DNA of 31,303 nt from CAZOZP01 sp964584325 (lineage in GTDB: Bacteria; Bacteroidota; Ignavibacteria; Ignavibacteriales; Melioribacteraceae): contig CAZOZP010000045.1 in NCBI GenBank assembly GCA_964584325.1, positions 1 through 31,303 on the forward strand. Reading direction: 5' to 3'. Of the stretch, positions 23,916-31,303 are shown piece by piece. Both the position numbers and the translations under genes were made by a program. The notes below the pieces were generated by a model. That model was not told where the DNA came from, did not search any database, and was given only the letters and a program-made list of their open reading frames with translations. The stretch's first letter is position 1, and each line of letters opens with the position of its first letter.

Positions 23916-25208
23916 TTAAATCTCCGGATAAAGAGAAAAAGATTTTGTGAAATCTCTGACATCATTTTTTATTTTTATCAGCTCTTCTTCATTCTCATGG
24001 CTAATAATAGCTCTATTAATAAAAGCGGAAATTAAATCCATATCATTTTCCTTCATCCCTCTGGAAGTCATTGCCGGAGTCCCGATTCTTATACCGCTGG
24101 TAACAAATGGACTTTTCGTATCATAAGGAATAAGATTTTTATTAACTGTAATGTGAGCTTTTTCCAGAGCTTGTTCAGCTTTTTTCCCTGAGATATTTTT
24201 ATTGGATAAATCAACAAGGAAGAGATGATTATCTGTTCCGCCGGAGACAATATTATAATCCATTTCCTGCATTTTTAGGGCAAGTCGGGATGCATTTTTT
24301 ATAATCTGCTCAGCGTAATCCCTAAAAGAATCTTCAAGTGCTTCTCCGAATGCAATGGCTTTTGCCATAATAATATGCATAAGAGGACCACCTTGAATAC
24401 CCGGCATTACTACTCCATCTATAAGCTCAGACATTAGTTTCAGTCTGTCGCCTTTTACAGTTTTAATTCCAAGCGGATTCTCTTTGTCCTTCCCCATCAG
24501 GATTACTCCCCCTCGCGGACCTCTGAGAGTTTTATGAGTTGTGGAAGTAACTATATCGCAAAATGGTAACGGATTTGTAAGAAAGCCTTTTGCAATTAAC
24601 CCTGCGGGATGCGCCATATCGCACATTAAAAGCGAACCGGATTTATCAGCTATTTCTCGGAATTTTGAAAAATCCCAATCTCTGGAATATGCACTGGCGC
24701 CGGTAATGATAAGTTTTGGTCTGTGCTTTACGGCAAGTTCTTCAATCTTGTTGTAATCTAAAGTAAACGTAACAGGATCAAGTTGGTAACTTATAAAATT
24801 GTAAAGCCTTCCCGAAAAATTAACCGGAGAACCGTGAGTCAAGTGTCCACCTTGATCCAGACTTAATCCCAGCACAGTATCTCCAGGATTCAATACAGCC
24901 ATATAAACTGCCATATTTGCCTGAGAACCGCTATGAGGCTGAACATTCGCGTATTCAGCCCCAAATAGGTTTTTCAATCTTTCTTTTGCAACTTCTTCAG
25001 CCATATCAACAAATTCACATCCGCCATAATATCTTTTGCCCGGATAGCCTTCAGCGTACTTATTAGTCAGAATTGAACCGGCAGCAGATAAAACCGCACT
25101 GCTTACAAAATTCTCAGAAGCAATTAGTTCTATATTATGCCTCTGACGGTCAAGTTCAAGGTCATGTATTCTTTTAATATCTTGGTCTTTATTCAAATCA
25201 AATTGCAT
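23916..25208 (-). CDS. glyA: Serine hydroxymethyltransferase
   Basis: GlyA interconverts serine and glycine with tetrahydrofolate as one-carbon acceptor, using pyridoxal phosphate. I chose the ATG at 25208 (430 residues) because AAGGA lies six bases upstream and the longer frame would run into the TPR gene. Landmarks are IELIASENF, NKYAEGYPGKRYYGG, PHSGSQAN, CDMAHPAGLIA and the PLP lysine K226 in STTHKTLRGPRGG. All catalytic regions are present. It is flanked by an envelope gene and tatC at short spacing. Confidence 0.98.
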   Translation of the reverse strand: MQFDLNKDQDIKRIHDLELDRQRHNIELIASENFVSSAVLSAAGSILTNKYAEGYPGKRYYGGCEFVDMAEEVAKERLKNLFGAEYANVQPHSGSQANMAVYMAVLNPGDTVLGLSLDQGGHLTHGSPVNFSGRLYNFISYQLDPVTFTLDYNKIEELAVKHRPKLIITGASAYSRDWDFSKFREIADKSGSLLMCDMAHPAGLIAKGFLTNPLPFCDIVTSTTHKTLRGPRGGVILMGKDKENPLGIKTVKGDRLKLMSELIDGVVMPGIQGGPLMHIIMAKAIAFGEALEDSFRDYAEQIIKNASRLALKMQEMDYNIVSGGTDNHLFLVDLSNKNISGKKAEQALEKAHITVNKNLIPYDTKSPFVTSGIRIGTPAMTSRGMKENDMDLISAFINRAIISHENEEELIKIKNDVRDFTKSFSLYPEI

Positions 25209-25225
25209 ATATATCCTTAGTTCGC

Positions 25226-26467
25226 TTATTGTACAGTTATAGTCTTTCCAATCCAATCATAACATTTACCTTGTATCTTTACTGCCGTACCCGGTTTAAT
25301 GTTTCTGAAAAAATAATCCTCCTGCTGAGGGATAAGACTTCTGATACTACCCATTCTCTCAGCTGAAGCCTGAGCATACTGGCCATTTTTTGATCTTGCT
25401 CTGGAATAAGTTTCATAAGCAAGCTGATAAACACATTTATCAATAAATTCAATCTTCCCGCCACAGTTTCTAACAGCCGATTCATATAACTGTCCTTCAA
25501 GGTATAAAGGATAATCCCAATCAGGATCAATAGCCATTGCTTTGTTAATATAAGTTCTTGAATTTGTTAATTGATTCTGTTTTTGGTAGAGGACTGCAAT
25601 TCCGGCAAAACTTTCTTTTGAATTCGGATCAAGCTCAGAAAGTTTCTTTAATGCATTCATTGCTTCTGTATCCTTATCAAGCTGAGTATAAACCACAGAA
25701 AGATTTTTCCAGTAGTTTGGAACATCAGGATTAGCTTTCACAAGGAATTCGAGTGGCTCAAGAGCTCTTTCATAAAATTTACTTCTCATACATATATTTG
25801 CGTATTTCCAAGCTTTTTCAGTATTGTCCGGATTAAGATCCCATGACTTTTTCAGAATGTCTGCTAATTCTTCAGGATTGCTGGTAAGTTTCTGTTGTCT
25901 CTCAGGCCACAACGCATTGTCGGGTTCTCTTTCTGAAAGCTTTCCATATAATTCAAGTGCTTTGACTTTTGCCTCAGGATCGGCTTCAGCGTTTTTTGAA
26001 TAAAGCTGACCGAGTCTGTCAAAATAAAAAGCATCTGCATTTGGATCCAATTCAAGAGCTTGTTCATACATAGGAATTAGCTCTGTCCCCTCTTGTTGTT
26101 TCCACTCTTCAAGCACGAATGCCTTCTTTAGCATATAGTAGCTTTTGTTAGATTCATCAAACTTGAGTGCAATATCATAGAGCAAAATAGTTGAATCGGC
26201 ATAATTTGTCTTTTCTTCATCACTCTGAGCTAAACTGTCATGATATGCCCACATCATATTTTCCATTCTGCGGAAAATATTGAACTTTACAAATGGCGCA
26301 GGATTTTCCGATACAACTTCCCAGCCATATTTGTAAGCACTTGTAAAATCGTTATTCTTAATGAACTCGTGAAATAAGCTGTATTTTGCTTCAATAGGTA
26401 GATTACTTTGAGCCCAGACAGCTGAAGCGAGCATCAAAAACAAAAATAATTTTTTTGCAGTTTTCAA
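25226..26467 (-). CDS. Secreted TPR-repeat protein
   Basis: The 413-residue protein starts with a clear Sec signal peptide (KKLFLFLMLASAVWAQ, cleavage near residue 20). The body consists of several TPR-like units, most visible at about 150-330 (ALELDPNADAFYFDRLGQLY, FLVKANPDVPNYWKNLSVVY, LSELDPNSKESFAGIAVLY). It probably acts as a periplasmic scaffold. The TTG start at 26467 is supported by GGAG seven bases upstream. It comes directly after the outer-membrane barrel gene (18 bp), suggesting the two act together. Confidence 0.88.
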   Translation of the reverse strand: MKTAKKLFLFLMLASAVWAQSNLPIEAKYSLFHEFIKNNDFTSAYKYGWEVVSENPAPFVKFNIFRRMENMMWAYHDSLAQSDEEKTNYADSTILLYDIALKFDESNKSYYMLKKAFVLEEWKQQEGTELIPMYEQALELDPNADAFYFDRLGQLYSKNAEADPEAKVKALELYGKLSEREPDNALWPERQQKLTSNPEELADILKKSWDLNPDNTEKAWKYANICMRSKFYERALEPLEFLVKANPDVPNYWKNLSVVYTQLDKDTEAMNALKKLSELDPNSKESFAGIAVLYQKQNQLTNSRTYINKAMAIDPDWDYPLYLEGQLYESAVRNCGGKIEFIDKCVYQLAYETYSRARSKNGQYAQASAERMGSIRSLIPQQEDYFFRNIKPGTAVKIQGKCYDWIGKTITVQ

Positions 26468-26485
26468 TTTGTACTCCGTTATTAG

Positions 26486-27712
26486 TTATTTTTCTTCTCT
26501 TATAAACCACAATTCGCCAAGATTAAAACTGACGAATAAATTCAATCGGTTCTCTTTATTTAACAGTTCATCCCTAACACCTTTTATACCATAACTTAAA
26601 CCCAAATCCATATTAAAATTTGCGGCAAAAGGAACAGTTAACCCACCATAAAATAAATATTCTTTTATTCTTTCTTTATTTATTTCCAGATTAGTATTTT
26701 CAACACTAAATCCAATTCTATAGGTCATCTTGTCAAAGAAATTACGGCTGTCAGTTTTATTTTCTTTGTATTCAAGCCCAATACTGTAACGCTCAGAATC
26801 GACCATTAAATTAGACATATATGTTTCATTATTTGCAGATTTCCAATTTTGATAATAATAATCTGCCAATAATGTATATTTATTTGCAAATTTCATACTG
26901 AATCCGGCACCAAAGGCCTTAGGATACTTCGATGTAAATCTTTCCACTGCGGCAGTATCGACCCCAATGTTCGAAAATCTTTTTTCTTTATAATTCGTAG
27001 TAAGGTTAGCTTCAGCTTCATATGATAAAGCAATTCTAAATTCATCAATTTCCTTAATATTTAACAATTTGGCAAAGTCCGGACTTGTCATTCCCAAAGA
27101 AAGACCGGTACCTTTGTATCCGTATGAATCTGTAAATCCGTAAACATAATCTGAGGCCAAATTATCTTTATACTTTGAGGAGTATTCGTTTCTGCCTAAA
27201 TAATAATTGAACGAAAAGCCTAATGATAAATCAAAAGGAGTTCTATAGGATGAGGCAATAAATAATTTTGAAAGGCTTCCCTCTCCAGAAATAGTATTTA
27301 CGCCAAATAATGCATCATCTTTCACAATTTCATAATTTGTTCTCGTAAGAGGAAGAATCCCTCCGGCAAGCGCTATTCCATACTCTCTGTAAACAGGCAT
27401 TGCAAGAACAGCACCGTTAAAAAACAAGTCAGAATAAAAGGAAGCAGATTTATTATCTCTGATCTTAGCGCCTTTGTAATAAAGTCCTGCTTCAAGAAAA
27501 GTAGTTGAGATATCTGTCATACTTGATAGATTTGCAGGATTAAGCGTGTTAATTCCCTTATATGCCAATGCAGTTTGTCCAAGTCCGTAAAGTTTTCCGG
27601 ATAGTCCGAATGTGGACTCACCCAAACCATACCTGCTGTATATTGAGCCGCCCGAAGCAGATAATACGAGGGTTGTAATTATGGAAATAATAATTATTCT
27701 TCTTATTCTCAT
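26486..27712 (-). CDS. Predicted outer-membrane beta-barrel protein
   Basis: The 408 residues begin with a signal peptide and the segment SIYSRYGLGESTFG, followed by LNPANLSSM. That Asn-Pro-Ala near the N-terminus is common in FadL/PorV-like barrels of this lineage. The rest alternates polar and aromatic residues with many Tyr-rich strands (YYLGRNEYSSKY, LLADYYYQNWKSAN) and ends with a strand LNLFVSFNLGELWF. The ligand is unknown. It overlaps the lipoprotein gene by four bases. The three-gene set of lipoprotein, barrel and TPR protein may form one envelope module. Confidence 0.82.
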   Translation of the reverse strand: MRIRRIIIISIITTLVLSASGGSIYSRYGLGESTFGLSGKLYGLGQTALAYKGINTLNPANLSSMTDISTTFLEAGLYYKGAKIRDNKSASFYSDLFFNGAVLAMPVYREYGIALAGGILPLTRTNYEIVKDDALFGVNTISGEGSLSKLFIASSYRTPFDLSLGFSFNYYLGRNEYSSKYKDNLASDYVYGFTDSYGYKGTGLSLGMTSPDFAKLLNIKEIDEFRIALSYEAEANLTTNYKEKRFSNIGVDTAAVERFTSKYPKAFGAGFSMKFANKYTLLADYYYQNWKSANNETYMSNLMVDSERYSIGLEYKENKTDSRNFFDKMTYRIGFSVENTNLEINKERIKEYLFYGGLTVPFAANFNMDLGLSYGIKGVRDELLNKENRLNLFVSFNLGELWFIREEK

Positions 27713-28929
27713 TTGTTCTTCTTCGTATAATGAATAATTAGTTTTGGTCTTTTTGTAACATCGGCATAATCAGAACCGAAAAACACAAATCGTGAAAGAG
27801 AATTAACTTCTTCCAGTGAATTCAATCTGAAACCATAATTGACTTCTCTGTTCACAAGATCCTGAACAGTGTTTTTAATTTCCCCTATGTAAGCATTTTT
27901 TTCTCTGTAAAGGTAAGTTACATAAGATGTCCTGAACAATGAGTCCGGTTGATTTTTCAATGCAGAGGGGGCAACAACTATTTGTTCAATCGTTTTTTCA
28001 GAGTAGTCTGAAGCAGATGAATCAATTGTCAGAGTAAGTATTGCTGATTCAATAAGAGCTGCAGGTGGAAGCTTCGACAAATCAAAATAAATATATCCTC
28101 TGCTTTGAATACCACTATGCAGAATAATTCTATCAGAAGAGGTTGTCTTTAGATTGCCATCAACCACATGAACCATTGAGCTGCTATAACCAAGCGGATA
28201 TCCCTTAATTGTATCAGGAGAAGCGTCAAAAGCACTTACTATAATACTAATTTCAGGCATAGCTTCATAATCCAGATGGTCTGCAAAAAAACCCATTACT
28301 TTATTTGTTTCGTTTGTAGGTTCGAAAATAACGCCGTAATTGAAAGTATTCTCAATTCCTGCAATTTTTCCTAACCATTTTGCAGCAATTTCCTTAGATA
28401 CATTGAATTTCACAAGCGAATCCGATATTGATTTAGCTCCGACAACTATGCTGGCACCTCTCTCAATTTTAGCCAAACTGTCTTTGTTAAACTTATCTCC
28501 GGACCAGTTCTTTAATATTTCTCTTGCCTCGAAGTCAAATTGACCGTTACTGGTGCCAATAACATAATTTGGTTTAGCATAAAAATATGCTTCAAGAATT
28601 CTTAGACTATCCTTCTCGATTGCAGAATAATGAGTGCTGGAAACGGCAAAACTGAATCTCATAAGAATACTTGATGAAGTTTCTGAATATTGATCTGATA
28701 TTTTCCCGAGTAATGCTCTTGATGCGTCTTGAAATGTAGTTTTCTTTCCCTGAAATGTCATACTTTTTTGACTAACGGTATCTTTCTGAGAATCAAGTGT
28801 ATCTCTGTCGAGAAGCTCACCGAATTTACCGCTTTCGAATAAATCAGCACCAACAGAAGACGGGTCATCACTGCAAGAAACAAATGTAACTAAAATCAAA
28901 AAAAGAAAAACAATGATATAATTCTTCAA
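27709..28929 (-). CDS. Lipoprotein of unknown function
   Basis: The 406-residue protein has a lipoprotein signal peptide with the lipid-bearing C19 (LVTFVSC). The Ser-Asp-Asp that follows resembles the surface-export signal known for Bacteroidota lipoproteins. The body is beta-rich; GYIYFDLSKLPPAALIESAILTLTI resembles repeats of DNRLRE/DUF4270-like surface proteins, an assignment I hold loosely. The TTG start is preceded by GGAGGAG, a very strong ribosome site, and overlaps gmhB by four bases. It lies directly before the barrel gene. Confidence 0.8.
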   Translation of the reverse strand: MKNYIIVFLFLILVTFVSCSDDPSSVGADLFESGKFGELLDRDTLDSQKDTVSQKSMTFQGKKTTFQDASRALLGKISDQYSETSSSILMRFSFAVSSTHYSAIEKDSLRILEAYFYAKPNYVIGTSNGQFDFEAREILKNWSGDKFNKDSLAKIERGASIVVGAKSISDSLVKFNVSKEIAAKWLGKIAGIENTFNYGVIFEPTNETNKVMGFFADHLDYEAMPEISIIVSAFDASPDTIKGYPLGYSSSMVHVVDGNLKTTSSDRIILHSGIQSRGYIYFDLSKLPPAALIESAILTLTIDSSASDYSEKTIEQIVVAPSALKNQPDSLFRTSYVTYLYREKNAYIGEIKNTVQDLVNREVNYGFRLNSLEEVNSLSRFVFFGSDYADVTKRPKLIIHYTKKNK

Positions 28930-29489
28930 ACAACTCCTCCGGTAAAATCAGAAATAATATAATTACAAATTTCTAAAAATTTATCAGTTCTAAAAGTGGC
29001 AGTTTTTCTTTCCAAATGCAATAAATTTATTTCTTTACTTTCATGAGTTGATTCAAATAGTATCGATTTTACGCCGGCATTTATTCCGCATTCCAAATCT
29101 GAAAGTTTATCTCCTACAAAATATGATTGTTGAAGATCAATATTGAACTCCTCAGAAGCTTGAAATACCATTTCAGGAGAAGGTTTCCGGCAAGTACATT
29201 TGCTTTCAGGAATGTGCGGACAGAAATAAAATTTATCAATTTTAGTATTATAAGGTTTCAGTAAAGCATTAATTTTCATATTGACGGCTTCAACATCACT
29301 AAATGTCATCATGTTCCGTTCTATGCCGGATTGATTTGATATGACTATAAGAATAAAGCCGTATTCTGATAATTTAGCTAAACATTCTGCTGAGTTTTCG
29401 ATAAGGCGAACTTCACCCGGATTTTTAGTGTACCCTTTATCATATATAAGAGTGTTGTCGCGGTCAAAAAATACTGCATGTTTCTTCAT
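28926..29489 (-). CDS. gmhB: HAD-family heptose-bisphosphate phosphatase (GmhB type)
   Basis: The enzyme removes the 7-phosphate from D-glycero-D-manno-heptose 1,7-bisphosphate in the route to LPS-core or S-layer heptose. From the ATG at 29489 the HAD nucleophile and acid are D9 and D11 (FFDRDNT), followed by ISNQSG, the zinc-loop Cys/His cluster FCPHIPESKCTCRKP and VGDKLSDLECG. Most members read DRDGT, so Asn replaces Gly here. A TTG one codon upstream overlaps the glgA stop. Substrate specificity (heptose versus a similar sugar or histidinol phosphate) is inferred from the zinc loop. Confidence 0.88.
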   Translation of the reverse strand: MKKHAVFFDRDNTLIYDKGYTKNPGEVRLIENSAECLAKLSEYGFILIVISNQSGIERNMMTFSDVEAVNMKINALLKPYNTKIDKFYFCPHIPESKCTCRKPSPEMVFQASEEFNIDLQQSYFVGDKLSDLECGINAGVKSILFESTHESKEINLLHLERKTATFRTDKFLEICNYIISDFTGGVV

Positions 29490-30988
29490 CAATCGACAAT
29501 GATTTCCTTATAAAGACTCACATAGCTTTTTGAAGAACAGTTCCAGTTAAAATTAGCTTTCATACCACTCTTAACAAGCTTTTGCCAAGAATTCTTATCA
29601 TCTCGGTAAATGCTCACAGCTCTGCGTACAGCCTCTATTAATGCTTCTGATGAATAATCGCTAAATACAATACCGTTGCCTGTATGATCTTCATAATTAA
29701 AGTCCTGAACTGTATCTGCTAATCCCCCCGTAGCTCTTACAACCGGTACGGTTCCGTAAATAAGGCTGTACATTTGATTTAAGCCGCAAGGTTCAAAAAG
29801 AGAAGGCATAAGATATATATCAGCACCAGCTGCAATTAAATGCGCCAATTCTTCATCATTGCCTAAGTAACAGGAAAACTTATCTTGATAATTATACATG
29901 GCATCTTCGAAGAAAGAATGGTATTTTTTGTCGCCCGATCCAAGCAATATAAGCTTTATATCCATTTTCATCAGTTCTTCGAAAGCCTCAGTCAGTATAT
30001 CAAAACCTTTAGAATCTATAAGCTTTGATATAATTCCAATCAGAGGAATATCTTCACTGTAATCAAGGTTAAACTTATCAGAAAGCGTAATTTTATTCTC
30101 TACTTTAGACTCAGGATTTTTTAGGGAGTATTGCTTTGATATAAATTTATCACACTCGGGATTCCAAATATTTTCATCAATTCCGTTTATGATACCGCTT
30201 ATTTTATCTTTTTTTGAATTTAATATCTGGAAAAGGCCATCACTGAAATTCTGATCGTTACAAATTTCTTCAGCATATTTTTCACTAACGGTGTTTATTG
30301 AATCAGAAAAGTTTAAAGCACTTTTCATAAAATTTAGTCTTCCTTTTGATATAACTCCGGTAAAATCATTATTATACTCATCAGGAAGATTTGTTTTTGC
30401 AAATGATTCAAATGGGAAACTCCCCTGAACTGCAAGGTTATGTATTGTAAACAATGATTTTATTTTTGAAAAGAGAGGATTATTTGCAGTAAATGCCCTT
30501 AGATAAGCCGGGATAAGTCCGCACTGCCAGTCGTTACAATGAATTATATCAGGATACCAACCCAGTTTCGTTATAAGCTCAAACACTGCTTTTGAAAGAA
30601 GAATAAATCTTTCATCGTTGTCTTCAAAATCCTCTCCGGTTATGGGATCTGTAAAAAGACTATGACGCTTTCCAAAGTATTCATCATTATCAAGAAAATA
30701 AATCTGAACTCTTGCTCTTGTTCCAACAATAAACGAACTTCTAAGAGAAAATACTACCTCTTTATCTCCAATATTTACAGAAAGATCCTTTAATCTTACA
30801 ACTTCATGAATTTTATGCTTTTTTTCATCCACATTTCCGTACTTTGGGACAATAACTCTTACGTCATGACCCATTTCCATTATTTTTTGCGGAAGTGCTG
30901 CAGATACTTCTGCTAAACCTCCTGCTTTACAAAATGGAAATACTTCGGTAGTTACATATAGAATTCTTAGCTTTTTGGATGAAGGCAT
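29489..30988 (-). CDS. glgA: Glycogen synthase (ADP-glucose starch synthase type)
   Basis: GlgA builds alpha-1,4-glucan from a sugar nucleotide, normally ADP-glucose. The GT5 family features are KAGGLAEV near residue 21 (the Lys binds the nucleotide sugar; the usual form is KTGGLADV), HCNDWQCGLIPAYL, FTIHNLAVQG, NGIDENIWNP and the C-terminal EPCGLNQMYSLIYGTVPVVRATGGLADTV. The 499-residue length is normal. AGGG lies six bases upstream of the ATG. It is the first gene of the long minus-strand run, with a promoter region behind it. Confidence 0.96.
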   Translation of the reverse strand: MPSSKKLRILYVTTEVFPFCKAGGLAEVSAALPQKIMEMGHDVRVIVPKYGNVDEKKHKIHEVVRLKDLSVNIGDKEVVFSLRSSFIVGTRARVQIYFLDNDEYFGKRHSLFTDPITGEDFEDNDERFILLSKAVFELITKLGWYPDIIHCNDWQCGLIPAYLRAFTANNPLFSKIKSLFTIHNLAVQGSFPFESFAKTNLPDEYNNDFTGVISKGRLNFMKSALNFSDSINTVSEKYAEEICNDQNFSDGLFQILNSKKDKISGIINGIDENIWNPECDKFISKQYSLKNPESKVENKITLSDKFNLDYSEDIPLIGIISKLIDSKGFDILTEAFEELMKMDIKLILLGSGDKKYHSFFEDAMYNYQDKFSCYLGNDEELAHLIAAGADIYLMPSLFEPCGLNQMYSLIYGTVPVVRATGGLADTVQDFNYEDHTGNGIVFSDYSSEALIEAVRRAVSIYRDDKNSWQKLVKSGMKANFNWNCSSKSYVSLYKEIIVD

Positions 30989-31019
30989 GTTTTCCCTTAC
31001 CTTTTATTTTTCGATGCGT

Positions 31020-31048
31020 AATGTAATAAATTTTCTTTACAGATTCAA
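31020..31048 (-). promoter_or_regulatory. Candidate promoter for the glgA-led operon
   Basis: On the minus strand TTGAAT (31043-31048) and TACATT (31020-31025) are 17 bp apart, with the expected start about 25 bases before the glgA ATG. It overlaps a plus-strand promoter candidate. The match is by eye only. Confidence 0.3.
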
Positions 31049-31064
31049 CTAAATCCTTGATATA
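31036..31064 (+). promoter_or_regulatory. Candidate plus-strand promoter for tiny ORFs
   Basis: TTTACA (31036-31041) and GATATA (31059-31064) are 17 bp apart, just before the small ORF at 31078. It is divergent to and overlaps the glgA promoter candidate. Confidence 0.28.
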
Positions 31065-31077
31065 TAAGCCCGGAATA

Positions 31078-31146
31078 ATGGTCAAGAGTTATTTTAAGAT
31101 TAAATACTCTGAAGATGAAGCACTTCAAATTGAGGAGTTTTTATGA
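31078..31146 (+). CDS. Possible 22-residue small ORF
   Basis: The peptide MVKSYFKIKYSEDEALQIEE (plus Phe-Leu) is charged, with no known match. Its TGA overlaps the ATG of the next tiny ORF (ATGA), the usual sign of coupled translation. The ribosome site is weak. It could be a leader peptide or chance. Confidence 0.28.
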   Translation: MVKSYFKIKYSEDEALQIEEFL

Positions 31147-31190
31147 TTACTATATTACAATTGCTTAATCTTTTGCTTTGCCGTAATTAA
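31143..31190 (+). CDS. Possible 15-residue hydrophobic small ORF
   Basis: The peptide MITILQLLNLLLCRN follows a near-perfect Shine-Dalgarno (GAGGAG, five bases before the ATG). It is mainly hydrophobic and is followed 26 bp later by a strong terminator. It may be a small membrane peptide, a leader or a toxin-like product; no function can be claimed. Confidence 0.3.
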   Translation: MITILQLLNLLLCRN

Positions 31191-31216
31191 TATGCTTTTG
31201 ACTATAATTTAAAATT

Positions 31217-31247
31217 AAAAACCCCGGTGAATTGTACCGGGGTTTTT
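31217..31247. terminator. Strong bidirectional rho-independent terminator
   Basis: AAAAACCCCGGT and ACCGGGGTTTTT form a 12-bp stem (GC-rich core) with a 7-base loop, and have a T tract in both directions. It ends the tRNA transcript on the minus strand four bases after the tRNA and can end the small plus-strand unit. Confidence 0.88.
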
Positions 31248-31250
31248 ATG

Positions 31251-31303
31251 TGGGCAGAGACGGAATCGAACCGCCGACACAAGGATTTTCAGTCCTTTGC
31301 TCT
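31251..31303 (-). tRNA. tRNA-Phe (GAA), 5' part beyond the window
   Basis: Reading the minus strand, the anticodon stem AAGGA/TCCTT encloses the loop CTGAAAA, giving anticodon GAA at 31288-31290. A T arm GGCGG-TTCGATT-CCGTC and the 3' acceptor strand TCTGCCC with discriminator A follow. CCA is not encoded. The D arm is cut by the window edge. Confidence 0.94.

Noticed and set aside
30989..31250. Riboswitch upstream of glgA
   Set aside because: The expected leader is only about 25 bases and no conserved aptamer fold is visible; the strong hairpin fits a terminator of the tRNA transcript.

Overview
Taxonomy (inference): the window comes from an AT-rich, Gram-negative bacterium of the broad Bacteroidota/Chlorobiota/Ignavibacteriota type, most like Ignavibacteria. 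The reasons are a LytTR response regulator, a lipoprotein with Ser-Asp-Asp after the lipid-bearing Cys, an outer-membrane barrel, a heptose phosphatase and a chemosensory operon. Shine-Dalgarno sites are often strong and several genes start with TTG or GTG, which argues against typical Bacteroidia or Flavobacteriia. Almost every gene lies on the minus strand, so transcription runs from high to low coordinates.

Right part (about 16.1-31.0 kb): a long run of tightly packed, often overlapping genes, glgA, gmhB, a lipoprotein, an outer-membrane barrel, a TPR protein, glyA, tatC, a trans-polyprenyl synthase, a MORN-type protein, then (after a 120-bp gap) prmC, dtd, a phosphomutase-like metalloenzyme, comEC and murB, followed by an MFS transporter. 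These are mainly housekeeping and envelope genes. At the far right are a divergent promoter region, two tiny coupled ORFs on the plus strand, a strong hairpin terminator and the 3' part of a tRNA-Phe gene.

Middle (12.4-14.4 kb): a TRIC-family channel and an unusual composite protein with a GHKL/RsbW-like ATPase domain.

Left part (0-12.3 kb): a signalling island. In transcription order it encodes a REC-PAS-PAS histidine kinase, a REC-LytTR regulator, a REC-histidine kinase broken by an insertion sequence, a soluble MCP-like coiled-coil protein, a STAS protein, CheY, CheA, a short CheR, an MBL-fold hydrolase and a stand-alone four-helix-bundle sensor that ends before any cytoplasmic domain. 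No separate CheW, CheB, CheC, CheD or CheZ is present in the window. The MCP-like protein carries a CheZ-style D-x-x-x-Q motif.

The insertion sequence (7349-8997) is an IS1634-type element with imperfect 14-bp terminal inverted repeats. It is flanked by a perfect 421-bp direct repeat of the target gene. Long, variable target duplications are a known trait of IS1634 and IS1549. Removing one repeat copy plus the element rebuilds exactly one 363-residue open reading frame, so the insertion looks recent and could revert by homologous recombination.
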